A stretch of DNA of 64,000 bases from NCBI GenBank assembly GCA_050246115.1, contig JBFWWP010000003.1, forward strand, positions 186,001-250,000, written 5' to 3'. Under the pieces are notes generated by a model. That model saw only the letters and a list, made by a program, of their open reading frames with translations, was not told the DNA's origin and searched no databases. Position numbers and translations under genes: made by a program. This document shows, in pieces, positions 27,701 through 34,745 of the stretch. Origin of the DNA: JBFWWP01 sp050246115. GTDB taxonomy: Bacteria; Planctomycetota; UBA8108; UBA1146; JAJFFE01. How positions within the stretch are numbered: the first letter of the stretch is position 1; each line of letters opens with the position of its first letter.

Positions 27701-29919
27701 GTAGGAACGATGTTCACCACGTCATCAACACGCGGGAATATCTTCAACAGATGCGGCGTACTCCAACTGTTGCCCGACTGGTTGAAGTACAGGCGCACGC
27801 CGTCGCGGTGCAGGTAAACGATGTCGGTGGTGCCGCTGCCGTCGATGTCGGCCAGGCGAATGCGCCCTTGGTCGAACTGGTCGGGATTGTCGAAGGTCGG
27901 CGCGTTGTCCATCGCAACCTTGGCGCCGAAGCGGCCGTAGCCCAGGTTCGGCCAGTAGCAGACTTCGCCGTTGCGGATGCGAACGATGTCGGTCAGACCG
28001 TCGCCGGAGAGGTCGGCGAGATAGATGGACTGCGCGCCGTCGGCGAAGACGATGCGCGGCCCTTTCTCCTCGTCAAACGCCTGGGCAGTGCGACGCGCCG
28101 GGCCGAAGCCCTCTTCGGCGAGAGAGGCGTGCCAGACGAAGGCATCGTCTTCGGTGATGAGCACATCGGCATGGCCGTCGCCATCGAGATCGACGAATTT
28201 GAGGTTCGGATCGCGCAGGTTGCGGTTCAGGCGTGAGGTGAAGGGACGGAAGGACTGCCAGCCTTCGGCTTCGTCGTGCTCGTACAGGCCGGGGGTGGGT
28301 CCGTCCATGACGACCACGTCGGGCTGCCCATCGCCGGCCAGATCCATGAACTCCGCGCCCGCGCTCAGGGCCACGCTGGGCTTGAGCGCGACGGTCTCCA
28401 GTGGGGCGAACTGCGCCCTCACGCGCTCCCGGCCGTCCGGCAGCCTCGCCGGGATCGGGCTGATGTTGCGCCTGTAGAACCAGGCACCGGCTTGCTCGGT
28501 GAGGACGCCGGGAATGCCCTCGCCGTGCAGGTCGGTCCAGCGATACGCGGCGCCATCCACACCGACGGGAAGGTTCTCGAGGCTCTCTGGATCCACCTCC
28601 TCCACCGCGTCCTGCACGATCGGCTCGGCGTATTCGAACTCGACGGGCGGCAGACTGCGCTTGTCGTAGCCGCCGTTGTTGCGGCGATAGCCCGTCTGAG
28701 TTACCGCTTTCAGGAAGGTATAGACCGGGTTGCGGACATCGGTGGGATTCACTTCATCCGAGTAGGTGAAGTCCGTGGAACGCACGAGGCAATCGCGCCC
28801 CACGTCCGCCTCACCTGGGAAGTGGTGGAACATCAGGACGCGCTGACAAAGCCGCGTGGTACGGACCTCGAAGCCTGAGCGGTAAGCAGAGAACGGGTCT
28901 GGCCGGTAGCCCCATGCGCCGGTGTCGTTTGGCCTGGGAGCGGCGACATCGTGCTCGCCGTAGTCGAACACCACCTCGAACATCCAGTCGGCGCCGTCGA
29001 TCTGTGCCTGCGTCAGAAAGCGCGGGCGGCTGCCTGCGTTGTCGAGTAGCGGCGTGCGGTTCCCGTATTGGATGCGCTTGAGGTAGCGGTTGGCCGTGCG
29101 GCGGGGGTCGTTCTGTGGCCCGCGGTTCCGCTCGTGCGCACTGACGAGATCTGCGCCAAGCCCGTCTTCCGCCTTGTAGCGGTAGAGGACGCCGTTGCCC
29201 TTGTCGTCGCGCGTCTCGCAGATCAACCACGAGAAGACGCGAGTCGCATCCAGCGGATCGGCGATCCGTGGGGCCGCGTGGCTGCCGTCGCCATCGCCGT
29301 AGCCATAGAGCGTGAGGATGTTGTCCTTCGAGATCGATCGCCAGTGGACATCACCTGGCGTGCCGAGCTTGGTCCAGCGCTCAATACGGGCGAAGAGCCC
29401 TTCGATGCGTGGACGGTAGCGACGGACGCGGTAGCCGTCGACGTCGTCTTCGTGAACGACCAGGCGGCCGGATGGATCCCGCACCCAGAATCCGTCTGCG
29501 TCCCGCTGGAAACCTGGATGTTGGGCGATCCAGCTGCCGTCAAGGTCCTGCCGGTGTACGGGGACCAGGTCCTGGGCGCCGGAGAGGATGTAGACGTCGG
29601 AGTCTTCAGCATCGTGGTACTGCGGCAGGCCCTTGTCGGTCTTGCGAGTGATCGAAGGGAGGGAAAGGCCCCAGCCGAAACCGAACGGGCCGTTGCCGGC
29701 GCCCGAGTCATAGGAAAGCGCAAGCTGAGGCCCGAATCCCGATCGCCCCGGACTGGTGGCAATGGGCACCGAAATCGAGCCGGTACCGGTGACCGGGTCG
29801 GCGGCGAACTTCTCGCCTACGCCTCGGATCGCCCCGCCGCCCTTGGGGAGGGATATTGACGGAGCGGCAGAAGCCTGCCCGCCATCACTTCGACTTTCTG
29901 TCTTCTCTGGTGAGGCCAT
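21781..29919 (-). CDS. Fused TcB-TcC toxin cocoon with C-terminal toxin tip
   Basis: 2712 residues combining the TcB and TcC subunits that form the hollow cocoon enclosing a toxic C-terminus. Order: residues ~15-110 SpvB-like N-terminus (FAADPVTGTGSISVPIATS, FGFGWGLSLPSITRKTDKG); ~430-750 FG-GAP/VCBS-type repeats (LSGDGLTDIVRI, DIDGSGTTDIVYLH); ~870-1250 TcdB middle region; ~1300-2340 RHS/YD repeats; RHS-associated core to ~2390 (YSGQERDDENGFNYHGARY, RNDPLGFIDEDG). The last ~322 residues (nt 21781-22749) are the exchangeable toxin: two hydrophobic stretches, then a soluble domain from ~2563 (LFRRMSFEEAEATL, VTWVSTN, NYDVVIRFNLKPGTLE). The R...ST...E arrangement is faintly ADP-ribosyltransferase-like, low confidence. 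The tip has visibly lower GC (several lines 42-55%) than the cocoon. First gene of the operon; GAGG precedes the ATG. Confidence 0.9.
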   Translation of the reverse strand: MASPEKTESRSDGGQASAAPSISLPKGGGAIRGVGEKFAADPVTGTGSISVPIATSPGRSGFGPQLALSYDSGAGNGPFGFGWGLSLPSITRKTDKGLPQYHDAEDSDVYILSGAQDLVPVHRQDLDGSWIAQHPGFQRDADGFWVRDPSGRLVVHEDDVDGYRVRRYRPRIEGLFARIERWTKLGTPGDVHWRSISKDNILTLYGYGDGDGSHAAPRIADPLDATRVFSWLICETRDDKGNGVLYRYKAEDGLGADLVSAHERNRGPQNDPRRTANRYLKRIQYGNRTPLLDNAGSRPRFLTQAQIDGADWMFEVVFDYGEHDVAAPRPNDTGAWGYRPDPFSAYRSGFEVRTTRLCQRVLMFHHFPGEADVGRDCLVRSTDFTYSDEVNPTDVRNPVYTFLKAVTQTGYRRNNGGYDKRSLPPVEFEYAEPIVQDAVEEVDPESLENLPVGVDGAAYRWTDLHGEGIPGVLTEQAGAWFYRRNISPIPARLPDGRERVRAQFAPLETVALKPSVALSAGAEFMDLAGDGQPDVVVMDGPTPGLYEHDEAEGWQSFRPFTSRLNRNLRDPNLKFVDLDGDGHADVLITEDDAFVWHASLAEEGFGPARRTAQAFDEEKGPRIVFADGAQSIYLADLSGDGLTDIVRIRNGEVCYWPNLGYGRFGAKVAMDNAPTFDNPDQFDQGRIRLADIDGSGTTDIVYLHRDGVRLYFNQSGNSWSTPHLLKIFPRVDDVVNIVPTDLLGDGTACLVWSSPLPGDARRQMRYVNLMGRRKPHLLVKTINNLGAETRVDYAPSTKFYLLDKRDGKPWITRLPFPVHVVEKVTTYDHISRNRFVTRYAYHHGHFDGEEREFRGFGMVEQWDTEQFAALADGKVPADNIAAASHVPPVHTKTWFHTGVYLGRERVSRHFEGEYYRELGLTVDTARPLLLDDTIVPPELTLEEEREACRALKGSMLRQEVYADDAEHLGATPEQVQRARTPYTVTEQNFSIRTLQPRGANRHAVFFTHAREAISYHYERNPADPRIQHALTLEVDAYGNVLKQAAIGYGRRKQIHVVDEQENVKLVKNPDLSGLDPTDQEEQTTPLLTYTENRVTNAIESVETHRNPLPCEAVTFELTGYAPAGVAGRYQASDFAEPDPAAPGRPRHKFTDQVAYESTVTANPCRRPIEWLRTLYRRDDLSALLPLGEVQPLSLPGESYKLALTPGLLAQVFQRPRTGQPTEPLLPDPASVLGGQAGNQGGYLRSQTLKADGRFPATDADDHWWIPSGRWFYHPNDVAAAIEHAQAQQHFFLPRRYRDPFGQDAVVDFDGHDLLMVETRDALGNRVIVNVNDYRVLQPRLVSDPNRNQTEVVFDTLGMVVGTAVMGKPTPAPVEGDTLTGFVADLAHAQLDAFLDAADPHAPAPTLLQGATTRIVYDLDRFQRTQQANPNDPTQWQPACAATLARETHASASLPPHGLKVQLSFSYSDGFGREIQKKIQAEPEKVNGAIGPPRWVGSGWTIFNNKGKPVRQYEPFFSATHGYEFNAIHGVSPVLFYDPAERVIATLHPNHTYEKVVFDPWQQTTYDVNDTCAARNDQTGDPRTDPDISGYVEEYFKALPVDPAKPWLTWHAQRSGGALGPHEQAAATRAAAHADTPTTAHFDALGRPFLTVARNRVVCAGHDLDATEESFATRVELDIEGNQRAVHDERKLPVNHLPTGALEQRIVMRYAYDILGNRIHQLSMEAGARWMLNDVAGEPIRAWDSRGHNFTTTYDALRRPVGQTVRGTTAESDPRTLNRDILVDKIEYGEPPATASQADLDRALRLNLRTRIYRHSDSAGVATNARLDAGGDPIEAYDFKGNLLRSTRRLIADYKAIPDWLLNPQLDAETFEGSTRYDALNRPIQSIAPHSSLARAKRNVIQPVFNEANLLERVDVWLERGAEPGVLLDANAEAPSQMGVANIDYDAKGQRQRIDYKNGASTFYSYDPLTFRLTRLLTRRIPAAFPGDDPQPPVAGWPGSQLQNLHYTYDPTGNITHIQDDAQQTIYFKNKRVEPSNDYTYDALYRLIQASGREHLGQGGAPIAHSHNDAGRVGLLSANAAGRFSPNDGNAMGSYIERYVYDAVGNFLQMQHRGTDPVHPGWTRRYAYGESSLIEGGKQSNRLSSTKVGNGVASPLEAYQHDAHGNMLRMPHLGGGLPGRNMHWDYKDQLRQTDLGGGGMAWYVYDASGQRVRKVWEKSAGLTEERIYLGGFEVFRKHNGPIGANTATLERETLHVMDDKQRIAMVETRTLDMAGDDQAPRQLIRYQFGNHLGSASLELDEQALVISYEEYAPYGSSTYQAVRSQTEIPKRHLYSGQERDDENGFNYHGARYCALWLGRWVSCDPISNTEHPNLYAFVRNDPLGFIDEDGAKEETPWWRYALGIPVAALGFIFGGLTGGIDPANAPGRGGKTYRRLTTSQRALNIAPLFVGAGAAGLTTRTLERAGVRPLLNQLASLGVFGGAASGSGLAIHDVQQQRFSGIGSYANAMAEGASISLVAFGTLRAAGGGVDVLTFGLRRLGRFSGAAPYRPVQEIPTVATRSPDQLFRRMSFEEAEATLSQGGIQSSQHYPVTWVSTNKLYVYDYPTKSGIGNYDVVIRFNLKPGTLERLRGAIDPKNLRIERGAETMGISQEMLGPKDIIGIEVFSTQPTMLNVMRGRTNSLGQQIRPHGYQYSAPAGQSQLPPSRWNYGEP

Positions 29920-30233
29920 GGCTGGTTACCTCATGACTGCTCGCCGTCCCCTGCACATCTTGTCCGCCGAACGCTCCGGTTCAGCGGCGGGCCGCGCAGC
30001 GGACCGTGTCGCGGTCGCCGGGTTCGCTGCAGCGCATGGTTGAACGAAACCGCTGCGCGGTAGGCCAGATCACCATGCGTGGCCTGCCGTCGCTGCTTGG
30101 ACAGTTCAACCCTCAACGCTGCCCCCTCGCATCCGCGGGCGACGCGCGGCGCGCACGCGCGCGCGTCGGGTCCGTCGGCGTGGGAAAACAAGCCCTTTCC
30201 GCGGACCCGCAAAGTCACGGAAAGGGGCTCGTC
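29920..30233. promoter_or_regulatory. Upstream region of the Tc operon and leader of a recombinase remnant, with nested inverted repeats
   Basis: This 314-bp stretch must hold the minus-strand Tc promoter, though no clear -35/-10 was seen. An imperfect palindrome (GTTCAGCGG... to ...GGTTGAAC, 29980-30052) lies close to the Tc start. Further right, two overlapping inverted repeats occur: GGGTCCG (30168-30174) with CGGACCC (30202-30208), and AGCCCTTTCCG (30191-30201) with CGGAAAGGGGCT (30218-30229). The second pair ends 4 bases before the recombinase ATG and the two pairs are mutually exclusive, so they could switch. Confidence 0.45.
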
Positions 30234-30480
30234 ATGACTCCGCTGCGCCAGAGGATGATCCAGAATCTGCGGGTTCGCAACTACTCTCCGAAGACCATCG
30301 ACCACAGTAATGGATGCGCAGACCCGACTTGAGCAGTTGTACGTCCGCTGCGTTCGGCAATTCGCGGCATACTTCGGCCAGTCGCCCGCCGAGCTCAGCG
30401 TGGAGCACATCCGCGGGTACCAGGTCTGCCTCGTCGAGGAGCGGAAGTCATCGTTCGAGGTACTGAACCAAACCGTATGA
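30234..30480 (+). pseudogene. Truncated, frameshifted tyrosine recombinase/integrase N-terminus
   Basis: The frame from the ATG at 30234 reads TPLRQRMIQNLRVRNYSPKT and then is disrupted by ~35 bp of unrelated sequence. The next frame resumes with YVRCVRQFAAYFGQSPAEL, VEHIRGYQVCLVEERK and LNQTV before a TGA at 30478. Both pieces match the SAM-like N-terminal DNA-binding domain of site-specific tyrosine recombinases associated with IS91-like elements and integrons; the catalytic domain (R..HxxR..Y) is absent. The homology stops abruptly after LNQTV, which marks a recombination junction. Confidence 0.75.
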
Positions 30481-30939
30481 GATAAGGATCGGCCTACCCC
30501 TGAGTATGAGATCCTCGCGACTAAGGAGAGTGTGCTAGCTGAGCGCCGATCTACGCGGCTGTTCTTCTTGTTGCTGCCGGACGTGTCAGGCACGTTAGAC
30601 GTAAGGGAGCACAAGTCCGGCGCGAAGTCTGGTCAGTTCTTCATTATGCAGCGCAATGGCGGCCCCGCGATTGACTTGCTCTTCCCGACTCGTCCTTCAG
30701 GGGCTGAGGGGGACCGCATCGCGGCAGGCTTCCTCGGGTATCACAGTACTTACTGGGACCTGGAAGCCGAAGATAACCTGCCAATCCCAGATGAGCTTCT
30801 CGGGGTCTACAAGGAGCTAGCGCGGGAGGTTAGGGCGCGGACCACGAAGGTCTCAGGCAAGTCACGCACCTACCGGCTATCCCGACAGTTGGAACCAGCG
30901 GTGGACGCAGGACTCTCGTTGATCGGGGTTGATACGTAG
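30481..30939 (+). CDS. Hypothetical protein, possibly a 3' gene fragment
   Basis: The frame is open from immediately after the recombinase TGA (30478-30480) to a TAG at 30939; the first usable start is a GTG at 30532, giving 135 residues. It reads as plausible protein (FFIMQRNGGPAIDLLFPTRP, GYHSTYWDLEAEDNLPIP, LGVYKELAREVRARTTK), not low-complexity. I do not recognise the family. Because the open frame begins exactly at the recombinase breakpoint, with coherent sequence (PTPEYEILATKES) before the GTG, it may be the C-terminal remainder of a longer gene joined by recombination. Confidence 0.5.
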   Translation, partial: DKDRPTPEYEILATKESVLAERRSTRLFFLLLPDVSGTLDVREHKSGAKSGQFFIMQRNGGPAIDLLFPTRPSGAEGDRIAAGFLGYHSTYWDLEAEDNLPIPDELLGVYKELAREVRARTTKVSGKSRTYRLSRQLEPAVDAGLSLIGVDT

Positions 30940-30973
30940 CGACATTCGACTTGGGTGCGAACAGCCGAACAGC

Positions 30974-31045
30974 GGCGACAGTAACGCGCCATCTCCTTTA
31001 CCCTGTGACACTTGGAGCTGGGGAGTCGCGATCGAGTGAGGTCAT
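30974..31045 (+). repeat. Right ~72-bp direct repeat flanking the Tc block
   Basis: Counterpart of 7774-7846, same orientation, sharing the core ccctgtgacacttggagctg. On the minus strand both copies can encode a similar short peptide (SSKCHR..., MAR...C), so the repeat may come from a small coding or RNA element rather than from a target-site duplication; it is too long and too diverged for a fresh duplication. Confidence 0.75.
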
Positions 31046-31169
31046 CGGGCAAGGCCCGCGGTGGCGGCAACAGCGACGCAGAGGGGTGGGGCGCCTCGCG
31101 ATTCATCGTTCTCCGGCGCCCTCGAGATTCGCGGCGCAGCGACGTGGACCGGTCAAGCGCGGAGTCACT

Positions 31170-32636
31170 TCATGCGCCACGCCCCACGCAGATGGCGAGC
31201 CGAAGGACCTCCCCGTCGTCCGTGCTGGAGCCTACCTCGGCGAGCTGCGTGAACGCGTGCTCGACTCTCGCGACCGCTTCCGACTTCCGGTAACCGAGGC
31301 GAAGTAAACCCTGCGCGAGAGCTTCGACGCGCTGCGTGTCTGCGTTCGTGGACACCGGGTCGCGGGGTCGGGGGTCGCGAGTTGCTTCGTTGGCCACTGG
31401 GACCTCGGTTTCATGGGCTTCGCCCACCAGCGACCGCAACCGCTCGCCGAGCTCACGAGCGCATCGAAGTCGCGTCGCGTCGCTCCAGGGCCGAGGTCTC
31501 CACTCGAGGCCACCGTCGACGGTGCCCGACACCTCGAGCCGACCCGCGTGGATCAGTGCGTGGCAGCGGTCACACACCGCGACCTCGTTCGCGAGCACGG
31601 TGCGGCCTCCGCGAGCCCGGAAGATGATGTGATGCCCGTGGAGTCGGCGCTTCGACCCGCAGGCCGGATTCGCGCACCGTGCCCCGTCACGCAGGATCAC
31701 CTTGCGCGACAGCGCAGCGGAGTTGGGCGCATCCCGAAGCCCATCGGGAAGTGGTGCGGTTCCGGCTTCCTCCTCGGCCGGCCAATGCTTCTCCGACGAG
31801 CTGCCCCCGGTCGAGCTGCCCCCGGTCGAGATGCCCCCGGATGGGAGATCCCCAAGTGGGTCGGCCCCGGTCGAGATGTCCACCGTGTCTGCGCTCGCAG
31901 ACAGTCTGGCGACGCGATCGGGCTCCACGCTCACGAGACCGTCCTCGGTCTGGACCGATGCCGCGCGACACTCGCGGCACGAGTGATAGACGATGGCCTG
32001 CGCGGGTTTCGTACGCCGTCCCGCGTCACCTGCCGGTCCTGCTGGGATCCTCCCAGCGAGAACCGCATCCGCCCAGCGGAGCAGCGTCGGGCGCGCGTCG
32101 CCGTCGCCCTCCGGGTCGTCCTCCCCGAGCGCCTCCGCCACGAGCGCGAACGCCGCCCGAACACGCTCCTTCTCTTCGAGCGTCACTTCGATCGACAGCT
32201 TGGTGACGAGATTCGGCAGTCCGTTTCGCTTCTCGCGCGGCGCCGCGCGCCCGCTGCGAAGCGCATCGCGAACCTCGGCCAAGAACTCGCTGACGGGAAG
32301 TTCCCACGCCAGCTCGATCCAGGCCGTCTCGGTCTCCGGCGTAGCCGCCCGCGCCGCGTGCCGCACCTGATCCCACGACAGGTCGCCACTCGCGAACATC
32401 CCCCGCAGCCCCGGCAGAACTGCCAAGGCCTTCCCGACCTTCAGGTACTCGTACGCTGTGCTCTTCGCGATCCCCAGCTCCCGATCGCAGTACTGGTGGA
32501 AGCTTGAGTACCCGAGCTCGAAGCACAGTCGGTCATCGTGCAAGCTCCGCAGCGCATCGAGAAACTCCAGCCGCACCTCGTTCCCGAGCGCCACCAACGA
32601 CCGAAGCCGCTCGTGCACCGTCCTCGCTTCGATCAC
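31170..32636 (-). CDS. HNH endonuclease-domain protein
   Basis: Residues ~30-130 carry the conserved N-terminal region of a common planctomycete/deltaproteobacterial HNH family (FELGYSSFHQYCDRELGIAK, YEYLKVGKAL, LSWDQVRHAARAATPETE). The HNH zinc finger lies near 330-385: DGARCANPACGSKRRLHGHH, then NEVAVCDRCHALIH; two Cys pairs and His residues are intact. The C-terminus (LAQGLLRLGYRKSEAVARVE) resembles the RuvA helical tail. A linker near residues 270-300 is encoded by 15-bp tandem repeats (STGGS units). The start is uncertain: GTG at 32636 is used because conserved sequence begins there; a TTG at 32870 has a better ribosome site (AGGAG, 6 bases). The open frame to 33017 overlaps a gene remnant and is not used. 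Families like this occur in many copies and behave as semi-mobile genes. Confidence 0.8.
   Translation of the reverse strand: MIEARTVHERLRSLVALGNEVRLEFLDALRSLHDDRLCFELGYSSFHQYCDRELGIAKSTAYEYLKVGKALAVLPGLRGMFASGDLSWDQVRHAARAATPETETAWIELAWELPVSEFLAEVRDALRSGRAAPREKRNGLPNLVTKLSIEVTLEEKERVRAAFALVAEALGEDDPEGDGDARPTLLRWADAVLAGRIPAGPAGDAGRRTKPAQAIVYHSCRECRAASVQTEDGLVSVEPDRVARLSASADTVDISTGADPLGDLPSGGISTGGSSTGGSSSEKHWPAEEEAGTAPLPDGLRDAPNSAALSRKVILRDGARCANPACGSKRRLHGHHIIFRARGGRTVLANEVAVCDRCHALIHAGRLEVSGTVDGGLEWRPRPWSDATRLRCARELGERLRSLVGEAHETEVPVANEATRDPRPRDPVSTNADTQRVEALAQGLLRLGYRKSEAVARVEHAFTQLAEVGSSTDDGEVLRLAICVGRGA
31795..31839 (-). repeat. 15-bp tandem repeats within the HNH gene
   Basis: Three contiguous 15-bp units of the form GTCGAGCTGCCCCCG (plus strand) encode a Ser-Thr-Gly-Gly-Ser type linker in the HNH protein. 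A related unit (CCCCGGTCGAGATG) reappears at 31865-31878. Confidence 0.7.
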
Positions 32637-32989
32637 GCCGTGATCATCCCCTGGCGCGGTCCCCTCGCGACCCTCTCCCGCCCCTTCGGCACGCGCTCCG
32701 TAAGCGACTGAACTTTCACCCACGACAAAGTCCCGTACACTCCGTTCGGCAGAGAACGCGGCGCGGATGTTCTCTGTCGCTGCACCTCGATCACGAACGC
32801 GAGCGAACACGGAAGCTCCGGCGGAATGAACGGAGAATGGGCGCGGATGGAAGGTCTTCGAATAAAACAAGGGATACTCCTCTCGAGCACTGAGGCAGGA
32901 ACAAGGGCATAGCGTAGAATGCACCAGAATGCAACGAAAAGCTGGTTTTAGGCCAGAACGCGCATCTCGTCCCGCCGCGGTCCATCGGT

Positions 32990-33187
32990 CAGGAAAGGGA
33001 TGGTCCGCCGACCGCATTCTGCTTCGCGGCCTGGGATGCCAGTGGCGACGATGTCATCGACCTCAGCGACCCGGTCTCGATCGTGCAGGTCGTCTTCTTG
33101 GGGGTCGCGCTGCCGTCTCCCTATCCCCAGTGCGGCTTGGCCCCGATCGCAGGAGACCTGAGTTGCCTTTACGGCGCCTGCCTCTGA
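32990..33187 (+). pseudogene. 3' remnant of a dockerin-like secreted protein gene
   Basis: An open frame without a start codon, ending at the TGA at 33185-33187, reads AFCFAAWDASGDDVIDLSDP, SIVQVVFLGVALP, YPQCGLAPIAG and DLSCLYGACL. This is the same C-terminal design (Asp-rich calcium loop, hydrophobic helix, Pro/Cys tail) as the secreted proteins ending at 48329 and 52721. No matching upstream coding sequence remains, because the HNH gene region abuts it, so it is a truncated leftover. Confidence 0.65.
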
Positions 33188-33479
33188 CAATGCCGGTCTC
33201 AGTCGTTCACAAGCAACTCCAGGGGCCCGGCGGGTGACGGGTCATTGGACTCCAGCGGATGGGTTGCTCTCGCGGTCGAATGGACTCTGCTTCGCGCCGG
33301 GCGGCGATGCGCTCCGAGAGGGGGCCGGGTCTCCCCGATGCGAACCGAGCAGTCCGCCGAGCCCGAGATGAGCCGTGTACCACCGGGAGCATAGCGAGCG
33401 GGTAGACAACGCTGCTTTCGGTCCCGCGGGTTGGACCGGGCGTTCGAACGGGGCGGTCCGCAGCGAGAGGTGCCGGTCG
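33188..33479. other. Intergenic leader of the kinase pair
   Basis: About 290 bp with no recognisable gene. It must carry the promoter of the following two-kinase operon, but no clear promoter element or hairpin was identified. A short frame reaching the kinase is open from 33375, but the sequence before 33480 has no kinase-family features. Confidence 0.35.
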
Positions 33480-34745
33480 ATGAACACGCCGCGAGAACCC
33501 GAGAGTTCTCTACCGCTGGCAGATTCGGCGGACTTCTTCCGCACGAGCGCGGAGCCGACCGAAGCCGGCCCCGTCGGTGGCGACGACGTACCTCGCCGGA
33601 TCGGCGACTACGACATCGTCGGAACGCTGGGGCGAGGCGGCATGGGCGCCGTGTATCGAGCGCGGCAGGAACAGGCCCCGCGCGACGTAGCGGTCAAGGT
33701 TCTCCACGGCGACCCGTTGGATGGGAGCGCACTGCAGAGGTTCGAGCGCGAGATCGGATTGCTCGCGGCCGTCGAACACCCGTCCATCGTTCGGATCTAT
33801 GGAGCGAACTTCTACCTCCCGACGGGACCAGACGGCCGCCGCGAAGGAGTTCCTCGACCTTACCTCGTGCAGGAGTTCGTCGACGGCGTTCACCTTCAGG
33901 ATCATGCGAACTGCCGCGCCCTCGACACTCCAGGCCGGGTCAACCTCGTCATTCGGGTTTGCGACGCAGTGGCCGCTCTGCACGAGAAGGGGATCGTTCA
34001 CCGCGACTTGAAGCCCTCCAACATCCTCGTGACGCCCGAGGGGGTTCCCAAGATTCTCGACTTTGGAATCGCTCGAGCGCTCGAGAGCTGCACAGCGACC
34101 CACGAGGCGAATGCGCTGTGGCGCACCGCCACCGGAGCCTCGACCTGGGGCACTCTCCGGTACATGAGCCCGGAGCAGATGTCGGGTGCGAGGGTCGATG
34201 CGCGAAGCGACGTCTATGCTCTCGGAGTCATTCTGTACGAACTGCTCACGAATCGGTCGCCGTTCGGCGACCCACCGGCGGGCGACGCTGCCCTCGTGGA
34301 ATGGAGGGCGCGGTCCACGTCTGGGTTCGCGCCGTCCGTCCGCCAGTGGGCGCCGGCGACTCGCCGCGATCTCGACGCGATCGTGCGCAAAGCCATGGCC
34401 CCAGCTCCGGACGCCCGCTACCCGAGCGCCGAAGCGTTGGCCATCGACCTGAGCCGGTACCTCGAGGGTCTCCCCGTGACCGCAACGACGCCGACCGTGT
34501 TGCAGCACGCGCGGTTTCTGTTGCGACAGCACGGGCGCTGGCTCGCGGTCGCGGCCTTCGTGGGAGCCGTGCTCGCGACGGGTGTTACCCTCGCGGTGGC
34601 CGACGCACTCCGGGCGCTGCGTACGCAAGCCGCGACCGAGCGCATCAACGCGGTCAATCGGGATCTCGTCGATCTCGTCGTTCAGATTCGAAACACCCGC
34701 GATCTCCTCCAGCGCGGGGCGGCCCGCAGAGACGGTCGCCGATGA
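33480..34745 (+). CDS. Membrane-anchored Ser/Thr protein kinase (short)
   Basis: A Hanks-type kinase of 421 residues. Gly-rich loop LGRGGMGAVY at 50-59, ATP-binding Lys73 in VAVKVL, catalytic HRDLKPSN at 174-181, DFG at 194-196 and the APE-like YMSPEQ segment are all intact, so it should be active. One membrane span near 355-375 (LAVAAFVGAVLATGVTLAVA) is followed by only ~45 residues, so unlike its neighbours it has almost no extracytoplasmic sensor. The start ATG at 33480 sits about 40 residues before the kinase fold, usual for the family. Its TGA overlaps the start of the next kinase as ATGA, so the two are made together and may phosphorylate each other. Confidence 0.9.
   Translation: MNTPREPESSLPLADSADFFRTSAEPTEAGPVGGDDVPRRIGDYDIVGTLGRGGMGAVYRARQEQAPRDVAVKVLHGDPLDGSALQRFEREIGLLAAVEHPSIVRIYGANFYLPTGPDGRREGVPRPYLVQEFVDGVHLQDHANCRALDTPGRVNLVIRVCDAVAALHEKGIVHRDLKPSNILVTPEGVPKILDFGIARALESCTATHEANALWRTATGASTWGTLRYMSPEQMSGARVDARSDVYALGVILYELLTNRSPFGDPPAGDAALVEWRARSTSGFAPSVRQWAPATRRDLDAIVRKAMAPAPDARYPSAEALAIDLSRYLEGLPVTATTPTVLQHARFLLRQHGRWLAVAAFVGAVLATGVTLAVADALRALRTQAATERINAVNRDLVDLVVQIRNTRDLLQRGAARRDGRR

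Noticed and set aside
8409..29919. Whole Tc locus foreign by base composition
   Set aside because: Apart from the toxin tip the cocoon and TcA genes are GC-rich like the surroundings, so composition alone does not show recent transfer.
29975..30054. Integron attC-like site near the Tc operon start
   Set aside because: GCCGAAC resembles an attC R'' box and the flanks can fold imperfectly, but no matching GTTRRRY partner in the right place was found, so only an imperfect palindrome is reported.
31170..33017. 615-residue reading of the HNH protein
   Set aside because: The first ~127 residues lack family features and the start overlaps the dockerin-like remnant on the plus strand.
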